Assembly: GCA_025506515.1 (NCBI GenBank)
Contig: CM046442.1
Location: 108,531,706 to 108,595,705 of the forward strand
DNA length: 64,000 nt
Source: Flaveria trinervia
Lineage: Eukaryota; Streptophyta; Magnoliopsida; Asterales; Asteraceae
Direction of reading: 5' to 3'
The position numbers were made by a program, and so were the translations under genes. The notes beneath the pieces were generated by a model, which saw nothing but the letters and a program-made list of their open reading frames with translations, made no database searches and was not told the origin of the DNA. Shown here in pieces: positions 44,367 through 55,144 of the stretch. Position 1 is the first letter of the stretch. Every line of letters starts with the position of its first letter.

Positions 44367-45219
44367 TGACAGGATCAGCGATCACAAGTTTGATGTATTA
44401 GGATTCAAAGCAGCGGAATACAAACATGAATTAGACAAATTGTAGCAAGCAATCGATACTTGTATGCATTAAGAGCGCATACGGTTATAGGGAGAGAATA
44501 TATATTTCTGATTTCAAGGAATGTTTATAGATGTAGAATATTTCTAATCAAATCATTCGTTCATTCCATTCATTCATCTATATGATTACAATAGGTTGTC
44601 ACTCCTTATATAGAGTGCAACAATCACTGCTGTTATCACGGAAAGTGACAACTGGCAGATCTAATACAAAAATAACTAACTCTTAACAAACTACTGAAAT
44701 GTTCACAACTACTGAGAACATATCAGAGTGTTAAGTACAAAATATAAAACTACTGAAACTACAACGACTGAAGAACAAGCTCTTCAGTCGTTTTACAAAA
44801 CTACTGAAACATAAAACTACTGAAACATGAAAATATAAAACTACTGATATCACAACTACTGAAGAAGTACTCTTCAGCAGTTGTGACAAACTACTGAGGC
44901 TTCAGTACTTGATCTTCAGACTTTGACCTTCAGGTGTTTCATCAGCTGATGACTTCAGTAGATATCATCAGCTGATGTCTTCAGTCTTTGTCTTCAGACT
45001 TTATACATCAGTTGTTGATCTTCAGCACTTGTAAACTCTTCAGCTGTTGTACTTCAGTACTTTGGTCTTTCAGCTTCAGCACTTGTGTTCTTCAGCTGTT
45101 GTACTTCAGCACTTTAGTTCTTCAGCTGTTGAGGTCTTCAGCACTTGATCTTCGGCTGTTTGAAGTCTTCAGCACTTGTCAAACTGCTGATGAGGCTTTC
45201 AGCAGTTGTTGTGATACCA
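44367..45219. mobile_element. Fragment F: LTR-like insertion with CTTCAGC motif array
   Basis: This stretch interrupts C's gag region. It begins TGACAGGATCAGCG and ends GTTGTGATACCA (TG…CA). It has no coding potential. 44750-45210 is full of degenerate motifs: ACTACTGAAAC, CTTCAGCAGTTGT, CTTCAGCACTTG, CTTCAGCTGTTG. I could not find a clean target-site duplication (AGAAG on the left, TGTGG on the right), so the boundaries and the solo-LTR interpretation are tentative. Confidence 0.45.
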
Positions 45220-46368
45220 TGTGGGACTTAGAGGTTTTCTGATCTTGGCTCATTGGTTCTTTTGGTCCAACAGGAAGCAAGGACTAGGATCTAATAAGAT
45301 AGCTCCTCCACACACAATCTTGTCTTTAAGATCACCTAGGTGTGGAACTTATGAAGATGAGCTTCCTCTCATAGACCCCTTAAGTAAGAGGATGAAGAAG
45401 TAATAGTGAAGAATTCCTCTGAGAATAATGAAGAGGAGGATTCTAAGAAGGGCCACTATTCTTCTAAGGAGAAAAAGAAGACTGTGATGACCAAGTCTAT
45501 GAGGAAGAACTTGATCAGAAAGAGCAAGAGACTAGCTAGGAAGGCTCAAGAGATCAAGGCTACTTTTGAATCTAAGCAGAAACAAGTTTTCATCTCTTCA
45601 AGGTTTGAAGTAGTGAAGACTGAAGACATCAACCTAAACTCTACTGCCAAGAGTTATGGTTCATGTTCAAACCATTTTAGCACCAAGAAGAAGACTGATT
45701 TGTTATGTACCACTACTACACAGCCTAGACCATCCATCTCCAAGAACAGTTCTCATCCCAAAAGGACTATCTCAGCATCTGCAAAGATGAAGGTGGAGAA
45801 GGGATGTGATCAAAATCAGTCTTGTTCAAAAGGCTCTTAAGAAGAAGAAAATGGAACGTGTCATGTGTGAAAGTACTTCTCATCTTGCTAAGAATTTTCC
45901 ATACAATCCAAGAGGTATTCTTCATATGACCAGGAAAAAGACTTCCAAGAGTTCCAAGAAGATTCCAGCTTCAGAAGGAAAATCTGTTTCCTTTGGAAGC
46001 TCCAAAATGAAGAAGAAGGCAAGTGGAAAATTGCATTTGGAGTAAAATTTGGTCTCAGAAGAAAGGAATACTTCCGAAGCACTGAAGTCTGCTGCAGTGT
46101 TTATAGAATCTTCCGAAGGTTCAGTCATCAAAACTTCCGAAGTCTCAAAAGCTTCCGAAGTATTGAAGGTCAACTCTAAACTTCCAAAGGTGGTGTGGAA
46201 GTCTAAGAAAGACCAAGTTAATGAAAGTTCTCCATCAACAACAGCTCAAGATCCTCAAAGCACAACTATATGATCTATTACTATTGCATTATCTTCTACT
46301 TCTTTTAGTGAGCCCAAGACAAGTAAGGTTTAGGTTTTCAAATGTAACTAATCATTTTCTTTATGCAG
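45220..46368 (+). pseudogene. Element C gag-pol spacer region
   Basis: Low-complexity basic and Ser-rich coding remnant. 45406-45837 is open (KGHYSSKEKKKTVMTKSMRK, LIRKSKRLARKAQEIKATFE) and 46049-46270 contains translated copies of the CTTCCGAAG motif (SEERNTSEALKS, SKASEVLKVN). It ends at a T-rich acceptor-like stretch, GTAACTAATCATTTTCTTTATGCAG, ending at 46368 just before protease. It corresponds in position to the second half of E's gag. Confidence 0.6.
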
Positions 46369-49300
46369 GAACAACTCAAGACAAACAAGAATGTCTGGAT
46401 CATTGATAGTGGCTGTTCCAGGCACATGACAGGTAGTAGGTCACTACTCTAGAACTTTGAAAGGATTGATGGAGGACCAATTGCTTTTGGAGGAGATGAA
46501 GGTGGTTACATTTCTGAAAGGGGCAAGGTCATAAATAGTAAGCTCAATATTGAAAAGGTAAACTTTGTTAAGGAGCTTGGGTACAATCTTTTAAGTCTAT
46601 CCTAATTTTTTGATCAGAGTCATAACATGCTCTTTACTGAGCATGAGTGCATTGTTCTCCAAGGAAAAGGAATATGTACAAGATGGACTTGCAAGAAACA
46701 TCTCCCTCTGGAGAAGTTTCATGTTTTTTGTCTAAAGCCAATAGTGATGAGTCTTTCCTATGGCATAAAAGAATGTGCAATGTAAACTTTAAGAATATTA
46801 ATAAACTGATTAAGAATGATTTGGTAACTAGAATGCCAATGAATGTGTTTACAAGTAATGATCATTATGTTGCATGCCTGAAAGGGAAGCAAGATAAGGT
46901 ATCTCAAAAGCCTAATGAAAGAAACTCCATCACTACACCCCTACACTTGTTACATATGGATCTCTTTGGCCCCACCAATGTAATGAGTCTAGGAAGGACC
47001 TCGTATTGTTTGGTGATCACAGATGACTTTAAAAGATTCACTTGGGTTTTCTTTCTTAGAACTAAGGATGAGACCCCTGAGATTCTGAAGTATTTCATTC
47101 TAAAGATTGAGTATCAATCTGATCACAAGGTCAAAACCATAAGATGTGATCAAGGAACTGAATTCAAGAACCAAATCCTTGATACATTTTATGATGAGAA
47201 AGGTATTACAAGACAATATAGTGCTCCCAAGACTCCTCAAAAAAACGGTGTTGCTAAGAGGAGAAACAGGACACTGATTGAAGCTGCAAGAACTATGTTG
47301 TCTAACTCTAAGCTGCCCATCACCTTTTGGGTAGAGGCAGTCAACACTGCCTGTATGTGCAGAACAGAGTTTTAGTGGTTAAGACTCATGGCAAGACTCC
47401 TTATGAACTTTGGCATAAGAGTAAACCTTTCATTAATTTTCTCAGGTCATTTGGATGTCCTTGCACCATCTTGAATACCAAAGATCAAATAGCCAAACTT
47501 CCTGAGAAATGTGATGATGGACACTTTACTGGATACTCTTCCCAAGCTAAAGCTTATAGAGTATACAATCTTAGAACTAGAATTGTTTAGGAGTCAGCCA
47601 ATGTGACTTTCAATGAACACACACCTTAGGTGGCTGGTTTTGGTCCTGATTGGCTGTTTGATCTTGATTTAGTTACCAACTATTTTAACAAATCTTGTGA
47701 GATTGTTTTAGGATCTACAGAAATCCTACTTACAGGTGATCCTGACCCAAGATTTGAGCTAAGAAGACCTTCAAGTAACACATCTTTAGCTCTAGTTGTA
47801 ACTATATCTGCAAATAAAGTTTCTATCAGCACCACAATGACAAATTCAGCTTATTCATTTAGGATGCATTCAAATTCCAGCTCAGAGGCTCTACAACTAG
47901 ATATAGACATTTCAAATGCAGAAGAAAATGATGGAGGTGGTGATAATGTTAAGGAATTTCTTGATGCCGATAACCACATCATAGATGACTACATCAATGA
48001 TGTCACACACTCATTGGATCAAGTTTCTCTTGATAAGTGTGCTGATGTGGTGGGATAAACATTAATAACATATCTAAATTTCTCTAATTTGGATCTCTCT
48101 TAACAAATTGCTGTGATCCCTCAGCTAAGGATCCACAAGTCTCATCCTACTACAAACATCATTGGAGATGTTGACCCATGGGTAAGAAAAAGAGGACAAA
48201 CCCATGAAGTAAATATTTGTCTTCACTCTTATTTCTTATCCCAGATAGAGCCAAAGAAAATTTATGAGGCTCTGAATGATGGAAGTTAGGTTGAAGCTAT
48301 GCAAGAGGAGCTTCTTCAATTCAAAAGACAAAAAGTTTGAAACCTTTGTCCTCTTCCTCATGGGAATACTACTATTGGAACCAAATGTGTGTTTAGGAAC
48401 AAGAAAGATGATAGAGGCATTGTCATAAAAACAAAACTAGACTAGTTGTTCAAGGATACACACAAGAAGAAGGAATTGACTACATTGATGTCTTCGATCC
48501 TGTAGCAAGACTGGAAGCTGTTAGGATATTCTTGACATTTGCTGCATCCAAGAACTTCAAGGTCTATCAACTTGATGTCAAGTGTGCTTTTCTCTATGGG
48601 GTGATTGATGAAGAGGTGTATGTCAAACAACCATCGGGTTTTGTAGATCCTGATCATCCTGATTATGTCTGCAAGCTTGACAAAGCTCTTTATGGGCTGC
48701 ATCAGGCACCTAGGAAGTGGTATGAGACTCTATTTTAGTATCTCTGTAAGCATTGATACAGAAAGGGTACTATAGATGGAACTCTCTTCATCAAAATACA
48801 TGGAAGTGACTTAATGCTAGTTTAAGTATATGTAGATGACATCATCTTTGGTTAAACTAATCCAAAGCTCTGCAAAGACTTTGAGAAGCTGATGAAGGAC
48901 AGATTTGAAATGAGTGCCATGGGGGAACTCAATTTCTTTCTAGGAATTCAAGTGAAGCAAGTTGAAGATGGCATATTCATTAGTCAGTCAAAGTATGTTC
49001 AAGACATACTTAAAAGATTCAACATGACTAATTGTCATATTGCTAAGAAACCCATAGCAAGAAACCACTCCCTTGGACCTGATCTTGAGGGGGAGTGTGT
49101 GGATGAACACCTTTACAAGGCTATGAATAGGTCACTTATGTATCTTACAGCAAGCAGGCCTGATATCATGTTTGCTATATGTATTTGTGCAAGATATCAA
49201 GCCAACCCTAAGATGTCTCACCTTATCACTGTCAAAAGGATTCTAAGATACTTCAAAGGTACTTCAATACTTGGTCTTTGGTATCCTAAGAATCCTGACT

Positions 49301-49772
49301 TCAATCTGTATGCTTATACAGATAGGGATTATGGTGGTTGCAACATGACTGTAAAGTCCACATCTGGGAGATGTCAATTTCTTGGTGGAAGGGTGGTCTC
49401 ATGGCAATGCAAGAAACAATCTTGTGTCTCTACATCAACTACTGAAGCTGAATACATTGTTGCTGCAAGTTGTTGTGCTTAAGTGCTATAGATTCAAAAT
49501 CAGATGCTTGACTATGGATTAAACTTCAAGGAGACTCCCATTCACATAGACAACAATAGTGCTACTATATCATAGAGAATCCTATGCAACACTCAAGGAC
49601 AAAACACATCAACATCAGGTATCATTTAATTAGATATAATTTTGAAAAGGGATTAATTAAACTAGCCAAAGTCCACACAAATGAACAATATGCTGATTTA
49701 TTTACAAAGGCTTTTGATGAACTGAGATTTAAATATCTTATATAAGCTATTGGGATGATAAACTTTGAATAG
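46369..49772 (+). pseudogene. pol: Element C pol: protease, integrase, RT, RNase H (decayed)
   Basis: Protease NVWIIDSGCSRHMTG near 46390. Integrase 46650-47375: HKRMCNVNFKNINKLI, CLKGKQ, LHLLHMDLFGPTNV, IRCDQGTEFKN and NGVAKRRNRTLIEAARTML, where the catalytic Glu is Lys. RT: MQEELLQFKRQ near 48299, VYQLDVKCAFLYGVIDEEVY, LYGLHQAPRKWYE, VYVDDIIFG near 48827 (stops on both sides). RNase H 48892-49772: MGELNFFLGIQVKQ, TASRPDIMFAICIC, YTDRDYGGC, STTEAEYIVAASC. Many stops and frameshifts; not functional. Confidence 0.9.
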
Positions 49773-50470
49773 GTTTTTCTTAAAACTAATTCTTATTATT
49801 TCTTAAAATCTGTGTGTCCTAAGTTGTCTAGTTCATCACTTTCATAAGATCTTGTTTTCTTTGGATAAAAACCTTTTGAAGACTTTCCTTAGATTTCTAA
49901 AAAATATCGATCCTTCGGAAGATATGTTTTTACCTTTCAAAGAAACTCATGCCTTCAAAACAAATAACTATCTAAGTAATTTACCTTCAGAAGAAATTTC
50001 TGAAATATCTTCCGAAGCTTAGCACTTGTCTCATACACTTATATATTTTCAAGGACCATTTTCTTTCGAAGCAAATTAACTCTCAGAAGCTTTGCTCCTC
50101 TGAACAAAGCATCCAAGTTTTAATTCTCTTCCAAAGCAAATTTTTCACAACTCTTAGGAAAATCTTCCGAAGTCATTTTAGCTTCAGAAGCTTTTTCACT
50201 AAAACTTCCGAAGATAATTTACCTTCGGAAGCTTTTTGACTTCCAAGAAAACTACTTTTTAAGCAAAAGCAAACTACTTTTTCAGAGGTGGGATCGACTT
50301 CCAGATTTCAAAGTTTATCGCTTTCATTAACTTTGTCTTAAATCCTTTCACATATAAACCCAACGGTTCCTCCTCTTTCTATCATCTTCTTCTTTCCTCC
50401 AAACCTAAACCCCAAATTTCTCTCTGAAATTACTTTCATTCATCTTTCTTCATCCTTAAGCTTTCTTAAA
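49773..50470 (+). repeat. Element C untranslated region with CTTCCGAAG motif array
   Basis: No gene seen. From about 49910 to 50290 the palindromic motif CTTCCGAAG and its reverse complement CTTCGGAAG recur with degenerate forms (CTTCAGAAG, CTTCCAAAG). This is the same motif as in C's LTRs. Confidence 0.75.
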
Positions 50471-53400
50471 ATGGCCAACCTTAACCGCAGAAATGAACCA
50501 AATTCTCCATGCAGTTACACAGGAAACACAACCAAGTTGCTCTGTTACACTCTGAGAAAGATCCACATTTCTCAAAGATTTGTCATTTCTTAGCTCTATC
50601 CAACTACTTCACCTCCCTTACCATTGATCCTACACTATATAAGGATCATCTGCTAGAATTTTAGAAGACCTGCCAAGAGGTCATTATGGATGGGGAGAAG
50701 GCATTGTCAGCCACAGCAGGGGAGAACAGTCTTCATTACTCCGGCCATCATCAACATGCATCTTCAGCTGGATGATGAAGAAGGTGAGATGTTCTTTCCC
50801 ACAGAAGCTGTTAATCACTCCTTTGAGCAGATGGGCTATAAGGGAGATTTCTCTATAAAGACCTTCAGGAAAGGGAAGGTCACATCCCAATGGAAATTCC
50901 TGCTCCATGTGGTTATCCACAGCTTGTCAAACAAGCATGGTGGATGGGACCAGATTCTTGAAGATCTCTCCTTCATTGTCCATGGGATGATTCAGGGAGT
51001 CAAGTTCAGCTACTCTTAGTTTGTTTATACAATTTTACTTGCAAACTTAGACTCCTTAGAGTACTACATGTTCCCTAGACATGTTCAATACATTCTTAAC
51101 TGTGAGCTGGACTCACAGTTAGGGGGAACAGGTAATATTCTTAAACTGGGAAAGATGAAGCCTGATAATTTTAGAATCCTGAGAAAGCCCACTGTTGGCT
51201 TCTCTGGGGTAGAAACCGCCCTTGTCCCAAAAAATTTTGAGCACATTGCTCAAGGTGACAACCTAGCAGCACCAGCTAGTGTTAAACCCACACCTTCTAC
51301 ATCCCAACCACCTCAACAACCACAAATCACCCTCACCTACCAGAGAAAACACAAACAAACCCTTACTCAGACTATTCACTCTGTGCAGGCCCCTATATAT
51401 TCACCCACACAGGAAGAAGTGGACACTAGATCTCCCACTTCTCCTGAGGAGCAGGCAACTCCCATTCCTTCAATGATCAGTGCTGAGATTCCTCATGCTC
51501 AGCTGATGAGCTCACAAGCCCAAATGCCTTAAGCCTCACTCCGAGTCTCAACACTCAAGTGAACAACCTTCAGGGGACAGCTACCATCCCTAGCCTTTGG
51601 ACTTAACCAACCCATTCCCAACCTTGACTTCTATAGTGATAAAGATTTAGGTATTAGTGAGTACCATGATTCTTTCTTCTTTTCCACTACTCAAAGAGTG
51701 ATGAGTTCTCTTGAGTCTCTATATCTAGCCCATAATAGTCACCCATTACTGAGATGGACACCTTTGAACCTATTCAGGATGTCCATATGGAAGAGGCTCT
51801 CACTTTTGCAAGTGACTCCATCATTAAGACCTCAACCATGGCAACTCAACCCATTGACATCTCAACTGAGGCTGACAGTGAGCAGAGGAAATCCAACAGC
51901 CAAGAACTTGGAGCTAGTGATAAGAGAGTGGAATCTGGTCCATTCATCTCAATCCCCAATGATTCTTCTGATGAAGATGAGGGGAATTTGAGACTGAAGG
52001 TACAAAAACTATCACAAACATGCACCTATCTAGTCTCCAAGGTTAGTCATCTTGAATCTCAAGTGACTACCTTGCAAAACAAGATCAATGATAAGCAACT
52101 TGAGATTTCTTATCTCAGGGAAAAACTAGCTGGGAGACCTTTAAGAGGAGCTCACCCAGGAACACAAGAACCTATGAGTGTGATTGACCTAACTCCTAGC
52201 TCACCTATGCAAGAGGGTGATGCTATCAAAAAAGGGGAGAAAGTCATTACAGTCACAGAACCTGGGAGTTCTTCAGAGAGTATGGACATTGAGGACTCAC
52301 CATCCTCACTTGTAATTGTGCACACTCAGCAACTTCCTCAAGCTCACATTGATGTGGACTCCATAGACTCCTACATACAGAGTCTGTTTGAGGAAGGAAT
52401 ACCAAGGGCTATGTCATCTCCACGAACTTCAAATCATATTATTAGATGGAGGTATGATGAAAGAAGAAGAGCCCTCATCATTCTTAGAGTTCAAGGACAG
52501 TAAGAGGTCTTTAATTTTTAGACCTTGAACTTCTATGAAAGTCTGGATCTAGTCAACATACCACTTTTTAATCAAAGCTAATCAAGACATGCTGATAAGC
52601 TGGCTCAAAGAATCCAAAACAGGATCACTGCAGAGTTCAGCTTCAGAAAGAGACTAAGGCAATCAGGCAATGCCATCAGTCAACTAGATGTTGAGGCAGA
52701 CCCTAAGATTAGTTTCATAGGGGAAACCTTGACTGAAGGCCTAGTGGTAGACCCTGAGAGCCTTATCTCATCATCATCAACTGCTGCAAAGATTCATACC
52801 CTTTTTTAGACATCTACTGGTGAAGGTGCATCTCAACCTCTCTTTGATTAGAGCTTAGATGCTACACCAAGCAATGAAGGCCAAAGCTCTCTCCACCTAA
52901 GTCACAGAGGTCTGTGAGTGACAAAGAGAAAGGAAAGATGACTTCTGAGGAGATTGAGGAGGAGGAGAGAGGGAGAGAGAGGAAGAGGAAGCTGGGTGGA
53001 GAAAGTTCCTTTACTGGGTTTACAAGACTCATGGAAATTGTTATCAGGATTTCCCCGAGGTCAAACACTCAAGATGATGAGTTGAGGTCAGTCCGGATCA
53101 ATTACTTGCAGACCACAAACTATGACATTGATAATGTCATTTCTCTCTTCTTAGAGGAATTGAATGAACTGGTTGACATGGAAGTGTCAAAGGAGAGGAA
53201 GGAGGCAGAAGATGTAGAGCTATTGGTACAAATCAAAGAAGAAAGATGAAAGAAAAGATTGTACAAGCATGTGCCTAATCTCTCCCTAGTTCAAGAAAGT
53301 CCTGCATAGGAGGATGTGGTTCAACAAGAACCTCAGGTAGACAAAGAAGAAGATAGGATCAAAATGATCAACTACTTGAGTGTCACAGGCCTCTATCAGG

Positions 53401-54299
53401 AAGATGCACTTCTTCCTTATCCTATGACTATATTGAGTTTGAGTACCTCAAACAACTTGAACTTGATATAGTCAAGCAAAGAAAGATCACTAAAAGCAAA
53501 TTAAAGGAAGAAGCTACAAAGTCAAGAGCCATCATCTAGAAGAGTGTGAAGAAGTCTGCAGGCAGGCAGGGGATGATGAGTTTCTTGAAGCTGTATGGAT
53601 TCTCTAGAAGGAGACTTGGCCCTATGTCTCTGTCCATTATGGATGAGCATATTAGGGTAATCAAGTAGAAGATCAAAAGTGGAGAGCTGATAGACTTACA
53701 CTCCCCTCCTAGTCAAGCTCCACCTGAAGTGGAGATTAAGGTTGAACAACCTGAGACAACCCAACCTGAAACTCCTGCTAAGACTTAGCAAGCTTCATCT
53801 TCTTATCCATAGCAGGGTCAGGCTCCCTCTCCTTTTGAACCTGTGAGAGAGGAAGACCCAACTGAGAAAGACAAAGAAGATCAATCAGGTGCTGCAGGCC
53901 AGTCTTCTCAGTTAAAAGGAACAAAAAGAGAGAAAAGGATGGCTTTAAAGCCAAAGACAAAGAAGAAGAAAGAAACATCCTTTTCCAAACCTCTGGATGA
54001 GTCAGAACATCTTGAGGATGTGCAGCCAGTGGATGCTCCATCATCTCCCATTCAAACATCTCCTCTAGCATCAGGAAGACCATCCTATCCTGGACATACA
54101 CCACAAATCCAGAAAGGTGACATGTCATCATAGATCAAGGCATTGAGAATGTCTACACATGGCAAGACACGTTCAATCTGCCTCTGCATGATCTCTTTGA
54201 CATGAGAAGACACTTTGAGAGTCTGAGTGATCCTGATCATCTCATGAAGAAAGGGATGGTCATAATCATAATAAGGACTGTTAATATCTGAAGTCTTTA
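50471..54299 (+). pseudogene. Element C accessory ORF (related to that of E)
   Basis: Starts ATG at 50471 (MANLNRRNEPNSP). The segment 50690-51180 parallels E's first domain: GYKGDFSIKTFRKGKVTSQ, WKFLLHVVIHSLSNKHGGWD, GVKFSYS, YMFPRHVQYILN. Then come Pro/Gln/Thr-rich text, a coiled coil (LSQTCTYLVSKVSHLESQV, about 51990-52130), an acidic/Ser block and Lys/Glu-rich stretches (52914-53249, 53843-54130). The end (about 54130-54240) resembles E's IRVFDPIWLT…VYTLYKWPLFYDL block (VYTWQDTFNLPLHDLFDM). Numerous stops and shifts. No signal peptide or clear transmembrane segment. Shared position and domain order with E support a family trait; role unknown. Confidence 0.6.
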
Positions 54300-54322
54300 A
54301 AGTGTTTTGGTAGCATCAACCT

Positions 54323-54332
54323 AGGGGGAGTT
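54323..54332 (+). other. Element C polypurine tract
   Basis: AGGGGGAGTT immediately before the 3' LTR start TGTAAGGATT. Confidence 0.9.
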
Positions 54333-55144
54333 TGTAAGGATTAAATGTAAAGGATGATGCAGCTCAAACACTCAAAGTCTCCTGCATGGATGTATACGTG
54401 TACTAAAGAAGAATGCTTCGGAAGTTTCACACAAGCAACAAAAATATTCTAAGTGTGAAATCTTTCGAAACCAAGACCAATATCTTCCGAAGCCAAAGAC
54501 AAAGTCTTCCGAAGCTTCAGAGACGAAGTCTTCCGAAGCCAACACTTGAAGATAGATTTCTTCTGATGACTTTTAGTATACATGCTTTATCTGATGTACT
54601 TTGCATAAAGCTGGACCCCCTTTTCGCTGTAACTCTGTAAAGTCACCAACTTACATAAGTTGGTGAAAAGATCCATGCTTTTAGCAACTGTACATTGAGG
54701 TCTTGAGTTTGTAACTTTCTACTTCATGTACTTTATCCTTTTTTTAATATATTAGGATGTGAGCTATGGCATGTCATAGTCACTAGTCAAAAGGCAATCT
54801 GCCCCTTGACTCTACAATTGATTTTGTTTGTGTCTAGTCAATTGTATCCAACTGGCCTCTAAAGTACAGCCGGTTGTAGGATGTAGTATATGTAACTCAA
54901 GTACTTGTAACTTTCTAGATGTGCTTTGTAACATTTGTAATAGAACTTGAGAAGGCAATATACTGCAATCTTGAAAACCATCTCCTTGTGTATTTTGCTG
55001 TCTTGTTATGTCTCATATTTACTTGTGTTCTTAGTATAATTACTAGAGGTTAACCACTTTCACTATTTGATTAGTTAAGTGTTCTTAGAAACTCTCCTCG
55101 TTGTGTTGTTGTGATGTAAGTGCATACTATTCACCGGTCCTGCA
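54333..55144 (+). repeat. Element C 3' LTR
   Basis: 812 bases, TGTAAGGATTAAATG…GGTCCTGCA. It has one 24-base CTTCCGAAG unit (54505-54528) where the 5' LTR has two. Followed by target-site duplication GATGA. Confidence 0.93.

Larger units (their letters stand above)
27910..55144 (+). mobile_element. Element C: long Ty1/copia (SIRE/Maximus-like) retrotransposon
   Basis: LTRs 27910-28724 and 54333-55144, with a perfect target-site duplication GATGA (27905-27909, 55145-55149). About 13.3 kb of its own sequence before subtracting the F fragment. Copia order (integrase before RT) and a long 3' accessory ORF region. Element E is inserted in its gag, and an LTR-like fragment F further down. LTRs differ more from each other than E's do, consistent with C being older. 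Confidence 0.93.
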
